Assembly (NCBI GenBank): GCA_963783095.1
Contig: CAWAMR010000002.1
Location: 620,001 to 684,000, forward strand
Source of the DNA: CAWAMR01 sp963783095
GTDB taxonomy: Bacteria > Planctomycetota > Planctomycetia > Gemmatales > Gemmataceae
DNA length: 64,000 nt
Direction: 5' to 3'
Both the position numbers and the translations under genes were made by a program. Positions 56,792-64,000 of this stretch are shown in pieces. The notes under the pieces are model-generated. The model had not been told where the DNA came from, ran no database searches, and saw only the letters and a program-made list of their open reading frames with translations. Position 1 is the first letter of the stretch, and every line of letters begins with the position of its first letter.

Positions 56792-57748
56792 ATGAAAAAG
56801 ACGCTTCCTGCTCGTCGAGGTTTTACGCTGATCGAACTCCTGGTGGTAATCGCGATTATTGCCATTCTCGTCGGACTGTTGCTGCCGGCCGTCCAGAAGG
56901 TGCGCGAAGCTGCTGCCCGCGCAAAATGTCAAAATAACCTCAAACAATTGGGATTAGCCTTCCACAACTATCACGACAACATGGGCAACCTGCCTTCAGG
57001 CAGTTATGGTCCCATGATCGGCAATTACGATTTCCCGCCGGGTTGGGGCGATCCCTACTACGGGAACTCTTTGCCGTGGGGACATTTTAGCTGGGCTGCC
57101 TTGATCCTGCCTTTCGTCGAGCAAAGCAATCTCTACTACTCGATCAACTTCAGCGTCAACTCCTATGCCAGTGCCATCTATGAAGATCTCGGCGGCGGCG
57201 GCGGGCCGACCAATCGTGGGCCGGCGGGAAATGCGGCGAATGCTACTGCTGCATTGAGTATGCCGAAACTCTTCGCCTGTCCGTCGGCCATCCGAGGCTC
57301 GATCGATATCCCAGCGATGAGCCAGATGAAAGATTACGGTGTCAACGGTGGTTCCTGGGGCAATTGCTGCCCGGAGCGCACCGCGGGCGGCATGGATGGA
57401 GCGTTCTGGGTCAACAGCGCCGTTCAACTCCTGCAAATTACCGACGGAACGAGCAACACCGTTATGCTGGCGGAAGAAGCTGACTGGTTCGATCATAGCT
57501 GGTTGCCCGACAGCTACGGATCCAATCATTTCATTTGGGTGCATCATCCCTCTCAAGGCTACGTGCAGTCCGATCCTCCGAATCAGGATAACTGGAATAA
57601 TCGTGCGGCGATGAGCTACCATCCGGGTGGCGTCATGGCAACCATGGGGGACGGCCACGTCACTTTTCTGAGCAACGGCATGACGTATTCAACGTACCAT
57701 GCGCTGTACACCATTGCGGGTGGGGAAACTCTCGACTCAACGTATTAG
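56792..57748 (+). CDS. DUF1559 pseudopilin-like protein
   Basis: 318 residues. A type IV pilin-like leader, RRGFTLIELLVVIAIIAIL (cleavage after Gly, methylated Phe), is followed by VREAAARAKCQNNLKQLG and FHNYHDN. The DUF1559 domain ends with MATMGDGHVTFLSNGM. It is exported and probably part of a pseudopilus or surface structure; planctomycete genomes hold dozens. It is followed by a long hairpin. Confidence 0.95.
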   Translation: MKKTLPARRGFTLIELLVVIAIIAILVGLLLPAVQKVREAAARAKCQNNLKQLGLAFHNYHDNMGNLPSGSYGPMIGNYDFPPGWGDPYYGNSLPWGHFSWAALILPFVEQSNLYYSINFSVNSYASAIYEDLGGGGGPTNRGPAGNAANATAALSMPKLFACPSAIRGSIDIPAMSQMKDYGVNGGSWGNCCPERTAGGMDGAFWVNSAVQLLQITDGTSNTVMLAEEADWFDHSWLPDSYGSNHFIWVHHPSQGYVQSDPPNQDNWNNRAAMSYHPGGVMATMGDGHVTFLSNGMTYSTYHALYTIAGGETLDSTY

Positions 57749-57757
57749 CGAATTCCG

Positions 57758-57832
57758 TAGGGCGGGTCGAGGCTTTGCGAGGCCCGCCGTAAGCCGGCTG
57801 TGGCGGGCCTCGCAAAGCCTCGACCCGCCCTA
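57758..57832. terminator. Long perfect hairpin after the DUF1559 gene
   Basis: Two exactly complementary 31-bp arms (57758-57788 and 57802-57832, beginning TAGGGCGGGTCGAGG and ending CCTCGACCCGCCCTA) with a 13-base loop, 10 bp after the stop. No T-run; it could be a terminator or a REP-like element. Confidence 0.7.
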
Positions 57833-57906
57833 CTTGCAGGTTAATTTTGAAGCAGGCCCTTACTCGGACCTTCAGGCCGGCCAATCTTCCTGGGCAGCGA
57901 ACCTTC

Positions 57907-58320
57907 ATGAAATCAGTATTGTTGTGGATGGCCTTGTCCATCTCGTTTCTGGGTTGTGGACAAGGAGATGCCAAAATCGTTCCAGTAACCGGGACGGTAA
58001 CTCGGGCCGGCGCTCCCGTGCCCAATGTGATAGTGCATTTCGTTCCAGAAAACGGCCATCCCAGTCAAGGCTTGGCCGATCAACAAGGTAAATTCACTCT
58101 CGTGTACGATCGAACAACCAAAGGAGCAGTCGTCGGCATGAATAAGGTATATGTGGAATTTCGAGCAAAAAGCCCTTTGGAGGAAGGGAAGTCCACCTCC
58201 GAACGGTCACTGACCGAAGAGCAACGAGAAATTCTCAACAAATACGGAAACCCACAAGCTCCTGCCATCGAAGTCAATATCGAAAAGAAGAACCAACACG
58301 TCGAGATCAAGCTGGATTAA
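57907..58320 (+). CDS. Lipoprotein with carboxypeptidase-regulatory-like fold
   Basis: Start 57907 gives MKSVLLWMALSISFLGCG, a signal with lipobox Cys. Then PVTGTVTRAGAPVPNVIVHF and LADQQGKFTLVYD follow, a beta-sandwich of the carboxypeptidase regulatory type. Such genes often stand directly downstream of DUF1559 genes in planctomycetes, as here. Role unknown. Confidence 0.78.
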   Translation: MKSVLLWMALSISFLGCGQGDAKIVPVTGTVTRAGAPVPNVIVHFVPENGHPSQGLADQQGKFTLVYDRTTKGAVVGMNKVYVEFRAKSPLEEGKSTSERSLTEEQREILNKYGNPQAPAIEVNIEKKNQHVEIKLD

Positions 58321-58422
58321 TCGGGTCGAAATCATTTCTTGTAGCACTTTGTATCATGTCCGATCGACTCCCCGTGGCGATTCAATCGTTGATCCGCAAT
58401 CGAAATTGTGTAGCCATTTGTA
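58321..58422. other. Leader of the hairpin array
   Basis: About 100 bp between the lipoprotein stop and array unit 1. It contains one copy of the B-type linker (TTCAATCGTTGATCCGCAA) ending in TTTGTAGCG. Confidence 0.6.
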
Positions 58423-59706
58423 GCGTCTGCGCCCGGTTTCGGGCCCTCATCAGCAAGAACTTCGCCAATCCATCAAATCGATAAGCGTTTGATTGGCTTT
58501 AGTTCTTGGAAGCACGACATTCGGAAACTCGTTCGTTCGCATTTGCGATCATCGATGTACAACCTGATTTTTGTAGCAATTTGTAGCGTCTGCGCCCGTT
58601 TCGGGCCCTCATCAGCAAAAACCTCGGCAATCCATCAAATCGATAAGCGTTTGATTGGCTCTTAGTTCTTGGAAGCATGTCCGATCACAGTCTCGTTTGT
58701 TTGGTTATTCAATCGTCGATCCGCAGGCCATTTTTGTAGCAATTTGTAGCGTCTGCGCCCGGTTTCGGGCCCTCATCAGCAAGAACTTCGCCAATCCATC
58801 AAATCGATAAGCGTTTGATTGGCTTTAGTTCTTGGAAGCACGGCGCTCTGTAAGTCGTTTGTTTGCATTTGCGTTCATTGAAGTACAACCCGATTTTTGT
58901 AGCAATTTGTAGCGTCCGCGCCCGATGCTCGGGCCCTCATCTGAAAGTAACTTCGCCAGAATATCAAATCAATAACCGTTGGATTGAGGCGAAGTTTCTT
59001 GGAAGCACGCTGATCACCGCCTCGTTTGTTTGGTTATTCAATCATTGATGCGCAAGCCAGTTTTTGTAGCAATTTGTAGCGTCTGCGCCCGGTTTCGGGC
59101 CCTCATCTGAAAGTAACTTCGCCAGAATATCAAATCAATAATCGTTGGATTGAGGCGAAGTTTCTTGGAAGCGTCTGCGCCCGGTTTCGGGCCCTCATCT
59201 GAAAGTAACTTCGCCAGAATATCAAATCAATAATCGTTGGATTGAGGCGAAGTTTCTTGGAAGCGTCTGCGCCCGATCACGGGCCCTCATCGGCAAGTAA
59301 CTTCGCCAGAATATCAAATCGATAATCGTTAGATTGAGGCGAAGTTACTTGGAAGCAATTTGTAGCGTCTGCGCCCGATCACGGGCCCTCATCGGCAAGT
59401 AACTTCGCCAGAATATCAAATCGATAATCGTTAGATTGAGGCGAAGTTACTTGGAAGCACGACGTTCTTGAATTCGTCCGCATTTGCGATCATCGATGTA
59501 ACAAACCGATTCTTGTAGCAATTTGTAGCGTCTGCGCCCGGTTTCGGGCCCTCATCTGAAAGCAACTTCGCCAGAATATCAAATCAATAATCGTTGGATT
59601 GAGGCGAAGTTTCTTGGAAGCCCGAGGGACGGGCCCATTCACCAAAGAACTTCGTCAGTGTGTCAAATCGATAATCGTTTGATCCATTGCCAAGTTCGTT
59701 GGAAGC
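58423..59706 (+). repeat. Tandem array of ten two-hairpin units
   Basis: Units of 91-95 bp start GCGTCTGCGCCCG and end CTTGGAAGC at 58423-58513, 58586-58676, 58749-58839, 58912-59006, 59079-59172, 59171-59264, 59263-59356, 59365-59458, 59528-59621, and a degenerate one 59621-59706. Each has stem 1, GCCCG-loop-CGGGC (loops GTTT, TTT, ATCA or ATGCT), and stem 2 (perfect in unit 7: CAAGTAACTTCGCC with GGCGAAGTTACTTG). Units 1-3 use a variant stem (AAGAACT with AGTTCTT, GCCAATC with GATTGGC). About 72-bp linkers of two types alternate between early units; units 5-7 abut. No reading frame crosses it. Function unknown. Confidence 0.85.
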
Positions 59707-60024
59707 AATTTGTTCAGAACAATCAATGCATCGTCAAAATATCAGATTGTTTGATCATCTTGGGATTGGTGGCCTGTTCCTTGAAAGTCATTTCCTTTTG
59801 CTGCTTGGCTTCTTCAAACGGTTGGGGATCACACAACCACATCCTCATCTATTATAGTGTACGCAATTTCAATTTCCAAGCGACATTGGGCCAGGAATCT
59901 GGAAGTCGCTTTCGCATCCGCCGATGCCTACAAACCCCTACAAACCAGGGCTGCCATTTTCCACGTTGCACCTAACGTACTGCACCGGTACAATTCTCTC
60001 CCGTTTCTCAAAGGAGAAGTTGTC
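59707..60024. other. AT-rich intergenic region after the array
   Basis: About 320 bp with no clear gene; ends with AAGGAGA, the ribosome binding site of the next gene. Confidence 0.5.
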
Positions 60025-60921
60025 ATGAAAGTGCGGTTTTTCGTCAGCGGACTTCTGGCAGTGTTGCTGGCTACTCTTTTGACGGTGCCGGCATCCCCAT
60101 ACCCACACCCTCCGCAAGGCGGACCGAAGCCGCTCGTGGCCCCATTCAGCGAGGCGGAAGCAAAGAAGGCGCGCGGCGAATGGGCTAAACATCTAAGGAT
60201 TCCGGAGAGGATGTCTCTCGAGTTGGGCAAGAAAGTCAAGTTGGATTTGGTGCTGATCCCACCGGGGAAGTTCAAGATGGGTTCGCCCAAAAACGACAAG
60301 GATGCCAAAGATGATGAAGTGCACCACGAAGTGGAGATCACAAAACCGTTTTACATGGCAGTGCATGAGACGACTCAAGAGCAATATGAAGCGGTGATGG
60401 GTAGTAATCCGAGTGCGTTTCAGAATCGTAACGCCGAGGTGAAACACACCTCTAAATTTCCGGTGGAAAGTGTTACATGGAATGAAGCGGCAAAGTTCTG
60501 TAAGAAGACCGATGTGAACGAAATGGCTTTGCCAACCGAAGCACAGTGGGAATATGCGTGCCGAGCGGGGACAGAGACGAAGTATCATTTTGGGGATGAG
60601 ATTACGAGCAAGAACGCGAATGCGAATATCAAGAGGGAATTGAAATGCGGTCCATCGAATGTTGCAAGTTATGCAGCGAATCGTTTTGGGTTATACGACA
60701 TGCATGGAAGCGTGTGGGAGTGGTGTCAGGATGGCTATCGGAAGGATTATGAGAAACTAAAGGGGAAAGACCCCGTAGAAGAACATACAAGCATCCGTCA
60801 CCTCTCGCGCGGTGGGTGCTGGAACAGTGACCCCGACGTCTGTCGTGCTGCTCATCGTGGTTGCAGCATGCCAGATAGTCGCCATTTCGGGGACGGTTTC
60901 CGCGTGGTTGTCTCGCCGTGA
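60025..60921 (+). CDS. Formylglycine-generating-enzyme-like secreted protein
   Basis: Start 60025 preceded by AAGGAGAAG; the longer frame to 59857 has no domain. Signal peptide (FVSGLLAVLLATLLTVPASP). The FGE/SUMF1-like domain has LVLIPPGKFKMGSPKNDKDA, KPFYMAVHETTQEQYEAVMG, NPSAFQN, VTWNEAAKFCKK, MALPTEAQWEYACRAGTETK, GSVWEWCQDGY, SRGGCWNSDPDVCRAA and GFRVVVSP. It may be a sulfatase activator or a carbohydrate-binding relative. Notably more AT-rich than its neighbours, like the array before it, hinting at a transferred block. Confidence 0.85.
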   Translation: MKVRFFVSGLLAVLLATLLTVPASPYPHPPQGGPKPLVAPFSEAEAKKARGEWAKHLRIPERMSLELGKKVKLDLVLIPPGKFKMGSPKNDKDAKDDEVHHEVEITKPFYMAVHETTQEQYEAVMGSNPSAFQNRNAEVKHTSKFPVESVTWNEAAKFCKKTDVNEMALPTEAQWEYACRAGTETKYHFGDEITSKNANANIKRELKCGPSNVASYAANRFGLYDMHGSVWEWCQDGYRKDYEKLKGKDPVEEHTSIRHLSRGGCWNSDPDVCRAAHRGCSMPDSRHFGDGFRVVVSP

Positions 60922-61044
60922 TTTTTCGCCAAATCAGGAATATCAGCCACCAAGAGCGCGTGTGACCGCTTTTGAGTTTGGCTGTCGGGAAAGCTGATCA
61001 CGACCATAGCCAATTCCCCTTCAGTTAATTCGTCCGACTACAAC

Positions 61045-62301
61045 TTAGCGTTCCTTCCCAATGCACCATAGATGCTTGTAGGTTCGGATGTAGAGTCGTT
61101 GGTCCGAGACGGCAAGAGAAGACATCGTTCGCTCGCCGAGTTTGTTGCGGGCGATCTCCTCGAACTTCGGTTTGGGAGCGATGATCGCTGTTTCTCCGTC
61201 GAGCGATGTGACATAGAGCTTGCCATCGGCATAGACAAAACTGCCCCAGGCTGTTCCGCAGACCCTTTCGGTCCAGATCACTTTGCCGGTTTTCCATTCG
61301 ATACACTGGGCAGTGCCCGGCTCGTTGATTACATAGACGTGCTCGCCGATGAGTACGCCGGAGCCGATCCGCTGCGGGTTGCCGGGATGCCGCCAGAGCC
61401 GGTTGGTCTCGGTTACGTCACCTTTTTCGCCCGGCTTCAGAGCGATACCGGGACCACCGAATCCTGCCATAGCCACGATGACCTCGGAGGTCACCAGAGG
61501 CGTTGTGTAAATGAGCCGATCTCTGCCTTTGTCCTTTTCGAGGCCCTTGCAGGACCATAGCAGTGTGCCTTTTTCGGGATCGTAGGCCTTGACCACCCCA
61601 GGCCAGCACTGGATAAGTTCTTCGCGCCCGTTGAGACTCGATATTACCGGTGTACTCCATGAACCGATCCAGTCTTCGCCCCTCTTGCCTTCCTTGCCGC
61701 CGGGCTCCTCGACCTTCCACAAATCTTTGCCGTCCTTTTTGTTCAGAGCGATAAGAAAAGTTCGTGCGCCCGGGCCAAAGTTCAGGAAGACGGTTTCCTT
61801 CCAAATGACGGGAGAGGAGCCAAAGCCCCAGATATGAAAGCAGTCACCCAGTTCGCGCGACCAGAGTAAGGCTCCTTCGAGGTCGTAGCAAAATAGACCG
61901 GCGGAGCCGTGAAAAACGACGACAATCTTTCCATCCGTCACCGGCGATGCCGAGCAAAACGGATTGGTGGCATGAGTCGGTTCCTTCCCCGAATACTCGA
62001 CGGTTTTCTCCCAGAGTTTTGAGCCGTCTTTCTTGCTGAGGCAGATAAGGGAGCGCTTCTTGCCTTTCTCGGTTGCCTGGGTGAGGAAGATACGATCGTT
62101 CCAGATGACCGGAGTCGAGTTGCCCTCATCGGGGAGGTCGGCCTTCCAGACGATATTTTCGGTGCGAGACCAGCGCATGGGGAGCCCGGTTTCCTTGCAA
62201 TATCCATTGGCGGTTGGGCCGCGCCACGCGGGCCAATTATCCGCAAACGCCGGCCAGGGATGCACAATGAGTGCGACGACGACGATCGGTGAATACCGCA
62301 T
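61045..62301 (-). CDS. PQQ-like beta-propeller secreted protein
   Basis: Start 62301 gives a signal peptide (MRYSPIVVVALIVHPWPAFA); the longer frame is unsupported. First blade NWPAWRGPTANGYCKETGLP, then repeated W-x-W blocks (ENIVWKADLPDEGNSTPVIW, LICLSKKDGSKLWEKTV, GRTFLIALNKKDGKDLWK-type). Propeller repeats of PQQ-enzyme type without an obvious cofactor site, as in the many planctomycete PQQ-repeat proteins. Likely periplasmic; substrate unknown. Confidence 0.82.
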   Translation of the reverse strand: MRYSPIVVVALIVHPWPAFADNWPAWRGPTANGYCKETGLPMRWSRTENIVWKADLPDEGNSTPVIWNDRIFLTQATEKGKKRSLICLSKKDGSKLWEKTVEYSGKEPTHATNPFCSASPVTDGKIVVVFHGSAGLFCYDLEGALLWSRELGDCFHIWGFGSSPVIWKETVFLNFGPGARTFLIALNKKDGKDLWKVEEPGGKEGKRGEDWIGSWSTPVISSLNGREELIQCWPGVVKAYDPEKGTLLWSCKGLEKDKGRDRLIYTTPLVTSEVIVAMAGFGGPGIALKPGEKGDVTETNRLWRHPGNPQRIGSGVLIGEHVYVINEPGTAQCIEWKTGKVIWTERVCGTAWGSFVYADGKLYVTSLDGETAIIAPKPKFEEIARNKLGERTMSSLAVSDQRLYIRTYKHLWCIGKER

Positions 62302-62441
62302 CGGTGAAACTCCAGATGAATGGGATGCGAAGCGCGAGCGCTGATTCCGTTTTTCTGCAAGCCTCTCAAGACAGAGTGTAGTTCTTGCCCGGCGTAACGG
62401 CAGATCGATACAGGTACCCGTGAGTCCCCAGCTCGCCTGCC

Positions 62442-63173
62442 TCACTTCGCGCTCACGCGCTCCTGCAATGCCTTGAGATTCTTATTATTCCGTTCCGTTT
62501 TGAAGGGATTGGGTTCATCTTTACTCTTACCCCCAAACCCTCCTTGACCGGACCCTGGCCAGTTATAGCCTGCCGCTTCCATGCTGGCGCGATCTTCCTT
62601 CACCACGTCCAGTAAAGCCTCAAGGCGCTTCTTCGCCTCGTCGTCGGTCAGCGTTTCGAGACCTTCCAGGTTCTTGATCTGCTCTGCCACCTTCTTTTTG
62701 CGATCCTCGCTCAACGATATGCTCAGCGGCTTCTCCGTCAGTTGATTGAGTTTCGTTATCAATGAGACAAGCTGGGTCTTTGGATTCGGACCTCTGCCGC
62801 CTCCGCCGCCCATGCCTTTGGGCATTCCGCCCATGCCTTTGGGCATTGCACCCATGCCTTTGGGCATCGCGCCCATACCTTTCGGCATCCCACCCTTCGG
62901 CATTTCGCCATCGGGACCTGGAGCTGGCAACTGTGCTTGCTCGGTCGGTGCGGATTCGGCAGGCTTTTCCGTCCAGTTGTAGCCGAACCGGCCAAGTGCC
63001 AGGACACCCGCCCCGAAACCGATGGCCAGGCAACTCAGTCCGATGCCGATGAAGGCTGAAACTTTCCGTTTTCCGCCGGTGACGAAGTAAAGCACTGCGG
63101 CAAGAATTGCCAGGGCACTGCCGCCAAAAACGAAGTAGTGATAGGTCTGCATGTTCTTGAAATCGAAATCCAT
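62442..63173 (-). CDS. Membrane protein with MPKGMG repeats
   Basis: Start 63173 (MDFDFKNM). Two hydrophobic helices (VFGGSALAILAAVLYFV and GIGLSCLAIGFGAGVLAL) are followed by a tract of MPKGMGA/G repeats (four to five copies) and a charged helical C-terminus (EDRKKKVAEQIKNLEGLETL). The frame upstream of 63173 reads into the divergent region and is rejected. Function unknown. Confidence 0.7.
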   Translation of the reverse strand: MDFDFKNMQTYHYFVFGGSALAILAAVLYFVTGGKRKVSAFIGIGLSCLAIGFGAGVLALGRFGYNWTEKPAESAPTEQAQLPAPGPDGEMPKGGMPKGMGAMPKGMGAMPKGMGGMPKGMGGGGGRGPNPKTQLVSLITKLNQLTEKPLSISLSEDRKKKVAEQIKNLEGLETLTDDEAKKRLEALLDVVKEDRASMEAAGYNWPGSGQGGFGGKSKDEPNPFKTERNNKNLKALQERVSAK

Positions 63174-63274
63174 GTGACGCCTCGGGTCAAGAAAAAGAAA
63201 TGACTTCAGCAGACTAAACGATCCACCCGAGGTCGGCAAACAGAAAACAAACAAAATGCGGTTTTGTTTATCGC

Positions 63275-63790
63275 TTACGGCTTTCGGGCCGCAAGTGCTT
63301 TTCGCGCCCGGAGCAGCTGGATTTCCGCCGTCAAATGGTTGTACTTGGCCAGATCGAGATCTTCGGCGGCGCCGGTTCCTTCGCGAAATCGGGTTCTTGC
63401 GAAATCTTCCGCCACACGAGTAAATCGCACCTTGCGTTCCAGCACTGCGATTCGCTCCTGTGGATCGGTCCACAATTCCAATCCGGCTGCGGTTATCAGG
63501 TCGATCGATCCTGCCAGGTCGGCGATCGACACTCTGCCTTCCAAAGTGCCTGCCGCCAGTCTTCTGGACCGCTCGATGGCGACGTTATAGCGCTTCTTGA
63601 GCAGTTGCTCCATTTCGCTGTCCGAGGTCGAGATCGTCACCGCGTTGAACGATTTCAGCAACTGCTCAACTTCCTTGTCTTTGAGCCGGGTCAGGTCTTG
63701 ACCGGGGGCGCGCGCTATTGCGCCCACGAACAAGAGCGCCGCAGAGAGCAAAAAGACGCGGAAAAATGTGGGAGAAATCGCTTTCGACAT
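63275..63790 (-). CDS. Secreted helical protein
   Basis: Start 63790 gives a signal peptide (FFRVFLLSAALLFVGAIARA). The mature part is helical and Arg/Glu-rich (EVEQLLKSFNAVTISTSDSE, EDLDLAKYNHLTAEIQLLR). It resembles the helical parts of TolC-like or periplasmic adaptor proteins only superficially. Same strand as the MPKGMG gene, about 100 bp upstream of it. Confidence 0.6.
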   Translation of the reverse strand: MSKAISPTFFRVFLLSAALLFVGAIARAPGQDLTRLKDKEVEQLLKSFNAVTISTSDSEMEQLLKKRYNVAIERSRRLAAGTLEGRVSIADLAGSIDLITAAGLELWTDPQERIAVLERKVRFTRVAEDFARTRFREGTGAAEDLDLAKYNHLTAEIQLLRARKALAARKP

Positions 63791-63880
63791 GATCGATCTC
63801 CTTGCGTGATGCCGGCCGGAAAATGCGGACATAATCCCATGTTACCACAGTTCCAGGCAATGCCATAAGGAATCTTTCAA

Positions 63881-64000
63881 TCATTTTTTCGTGGGCGTGA
63901 TCCCCAACAATTCCTCAAGCAGCGCGATAATGGCGTTGATGATATTGGGGTTGATCCCCTTGGCGGTAAGGTCCGACTGCACTGCCGGCACGCTCGCACC
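63881..64000 (-). CDS. C-terminus of a gene running off the right edge
   Basis: Frame open to the window end, coding VPAVQSDLTAKGINPNIINA and IIALLEELLGITPTKK, then TGA. Too little to classify. Confidence 0.5.
   Translation of the reverse strand, partial: GASVPAVQSDLTAKGINPNIINAIIALLEELLGITPTKK

Noticed and set aside
58423..59706. CRISPR array
   Set aside because: Repeats are 91-95 bp and spacers are themselves repeated families of about 72 bp; some units abut without spacer; no cas genes.
58423..59706. Integron attC array
   Set aside because: No GTTRRRY/RYYYAAC core sites and no cassettes or integrase in the window.
58423..59706. Hammerhead ribozyme on the minus strand (CAGATGAG...CGAAAC resemblance)
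   Set aside because: The CGAAAC-like part is only the variable loop of stem 1 and changes to other sequences in units with ATCA or ATGCT loops; the CUGANGA core is not exact.
59658..59975. 105-codon frame after the array
   Set aside because: Begins inside degenerate unit 10, Cys-rich by chance, overlaps the leader of the FGE-like gene.

Overview
The window looks like a chromosomal segment of a planctomycete, most likely of the Gemmata group. The evidence is the gene content: a DUF1559 pseudopilin-like protein with a type IV pilin-like N-terminus, an ECF sigma factor carrying a membrane anchor and a C-terminal extension, an ECF factor next to a very large Hanks-type kinase with WD40-like repeats, DUF1571, PQQ-propeller and pre-peptidase-like secreted proteins, a PEP-CTERM-like protein, several FHA proteins, and McsA/McsB with MutS. 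No tRNA, rRNA or CRISPR array was recognised.

Layout: 1-2.7 kb, an FHA/coiled-coil protein running off the left end. 2.8-4.3 kb, a complete ISKra4-like insertion sequence with 8-bp target duplication. 4.5-6.2 kb, a siroheme sulfite reductase gene broken by many one-base shifts. 6.3-14.2 kb, secreted proteins, a VanZ-like gene, then mcsA-mcsA-mcsB and mutS. 14.3-22.3 kb, two polytopic membrane proteins, a HicA-like/HicB-like pair split by a lipoprotein gene, FHA and DUF1571 proteins, and an MBL-fold hydrolase. 22.4-28.5 kb, signalling (two ECF sigma factors and a WD40 kinase). 28.6-35.9 kb, a patchwork of gene remnants (HNH endonuclease and partner, sigma-factor and kinase tails, a Doc-like toxin with most of its middle missing) among intact secreted, radical SAM and thioredoxin-like genes. 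36-43 kb, a large secreted protein, an FHA-GAF-HD-GYP phosphodiesterase and a second set of remnants (dCTP deaminase-like, HNH N-terminus). 43.1-47.8 kb, a candidate defence module: HTH protein, an Eco57I/PglX-like DNA methylase and an adjoining PD-(D/E)XK-like protein. 47.9-50.8 kb, cysD-cysNC. 50.8-58.3 kb, RhuM, a lipoprotein, a PhnD-like binding protein, SDR, a 28-residue basic protein and DUF1559. 58.4-59.7 kb, a tandem array of ten two-hairpin units without any gene. 60-64 kb, a formylglycine-generating-enzyme-like protein, a PQQ-propeller protein and membrane/secreted proteins.

Functional links: cysD/cysNC and the sulfite reductase belong to assimilatory sulfate reduction, although they lie about 42 kb apart. 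McsA/McsB make a protein-arginine kinase. The ECF/kinase pair is a typical planctomycete signalling couple.

Two features dominate. First, intergenic space is full of structured repeats: the hairpin array, inverted arrays of short words with a 7-bp rhythm, perfect long palindromes, and a two-copy double-hairpin element. Second, at least fifteen otherwise well-conserved genes are split by single-base shifts. Protein similarity is preserved on both sides of each break, so many are probably consensus errors rather than decay. By contrast the HNH, Doc, dCTP deaminase and kinase remnants have lost whole internal or terminal blocks and look like true deletions. All assignments rest on reading the sequence and recalled family knowledge; no database search was possible.
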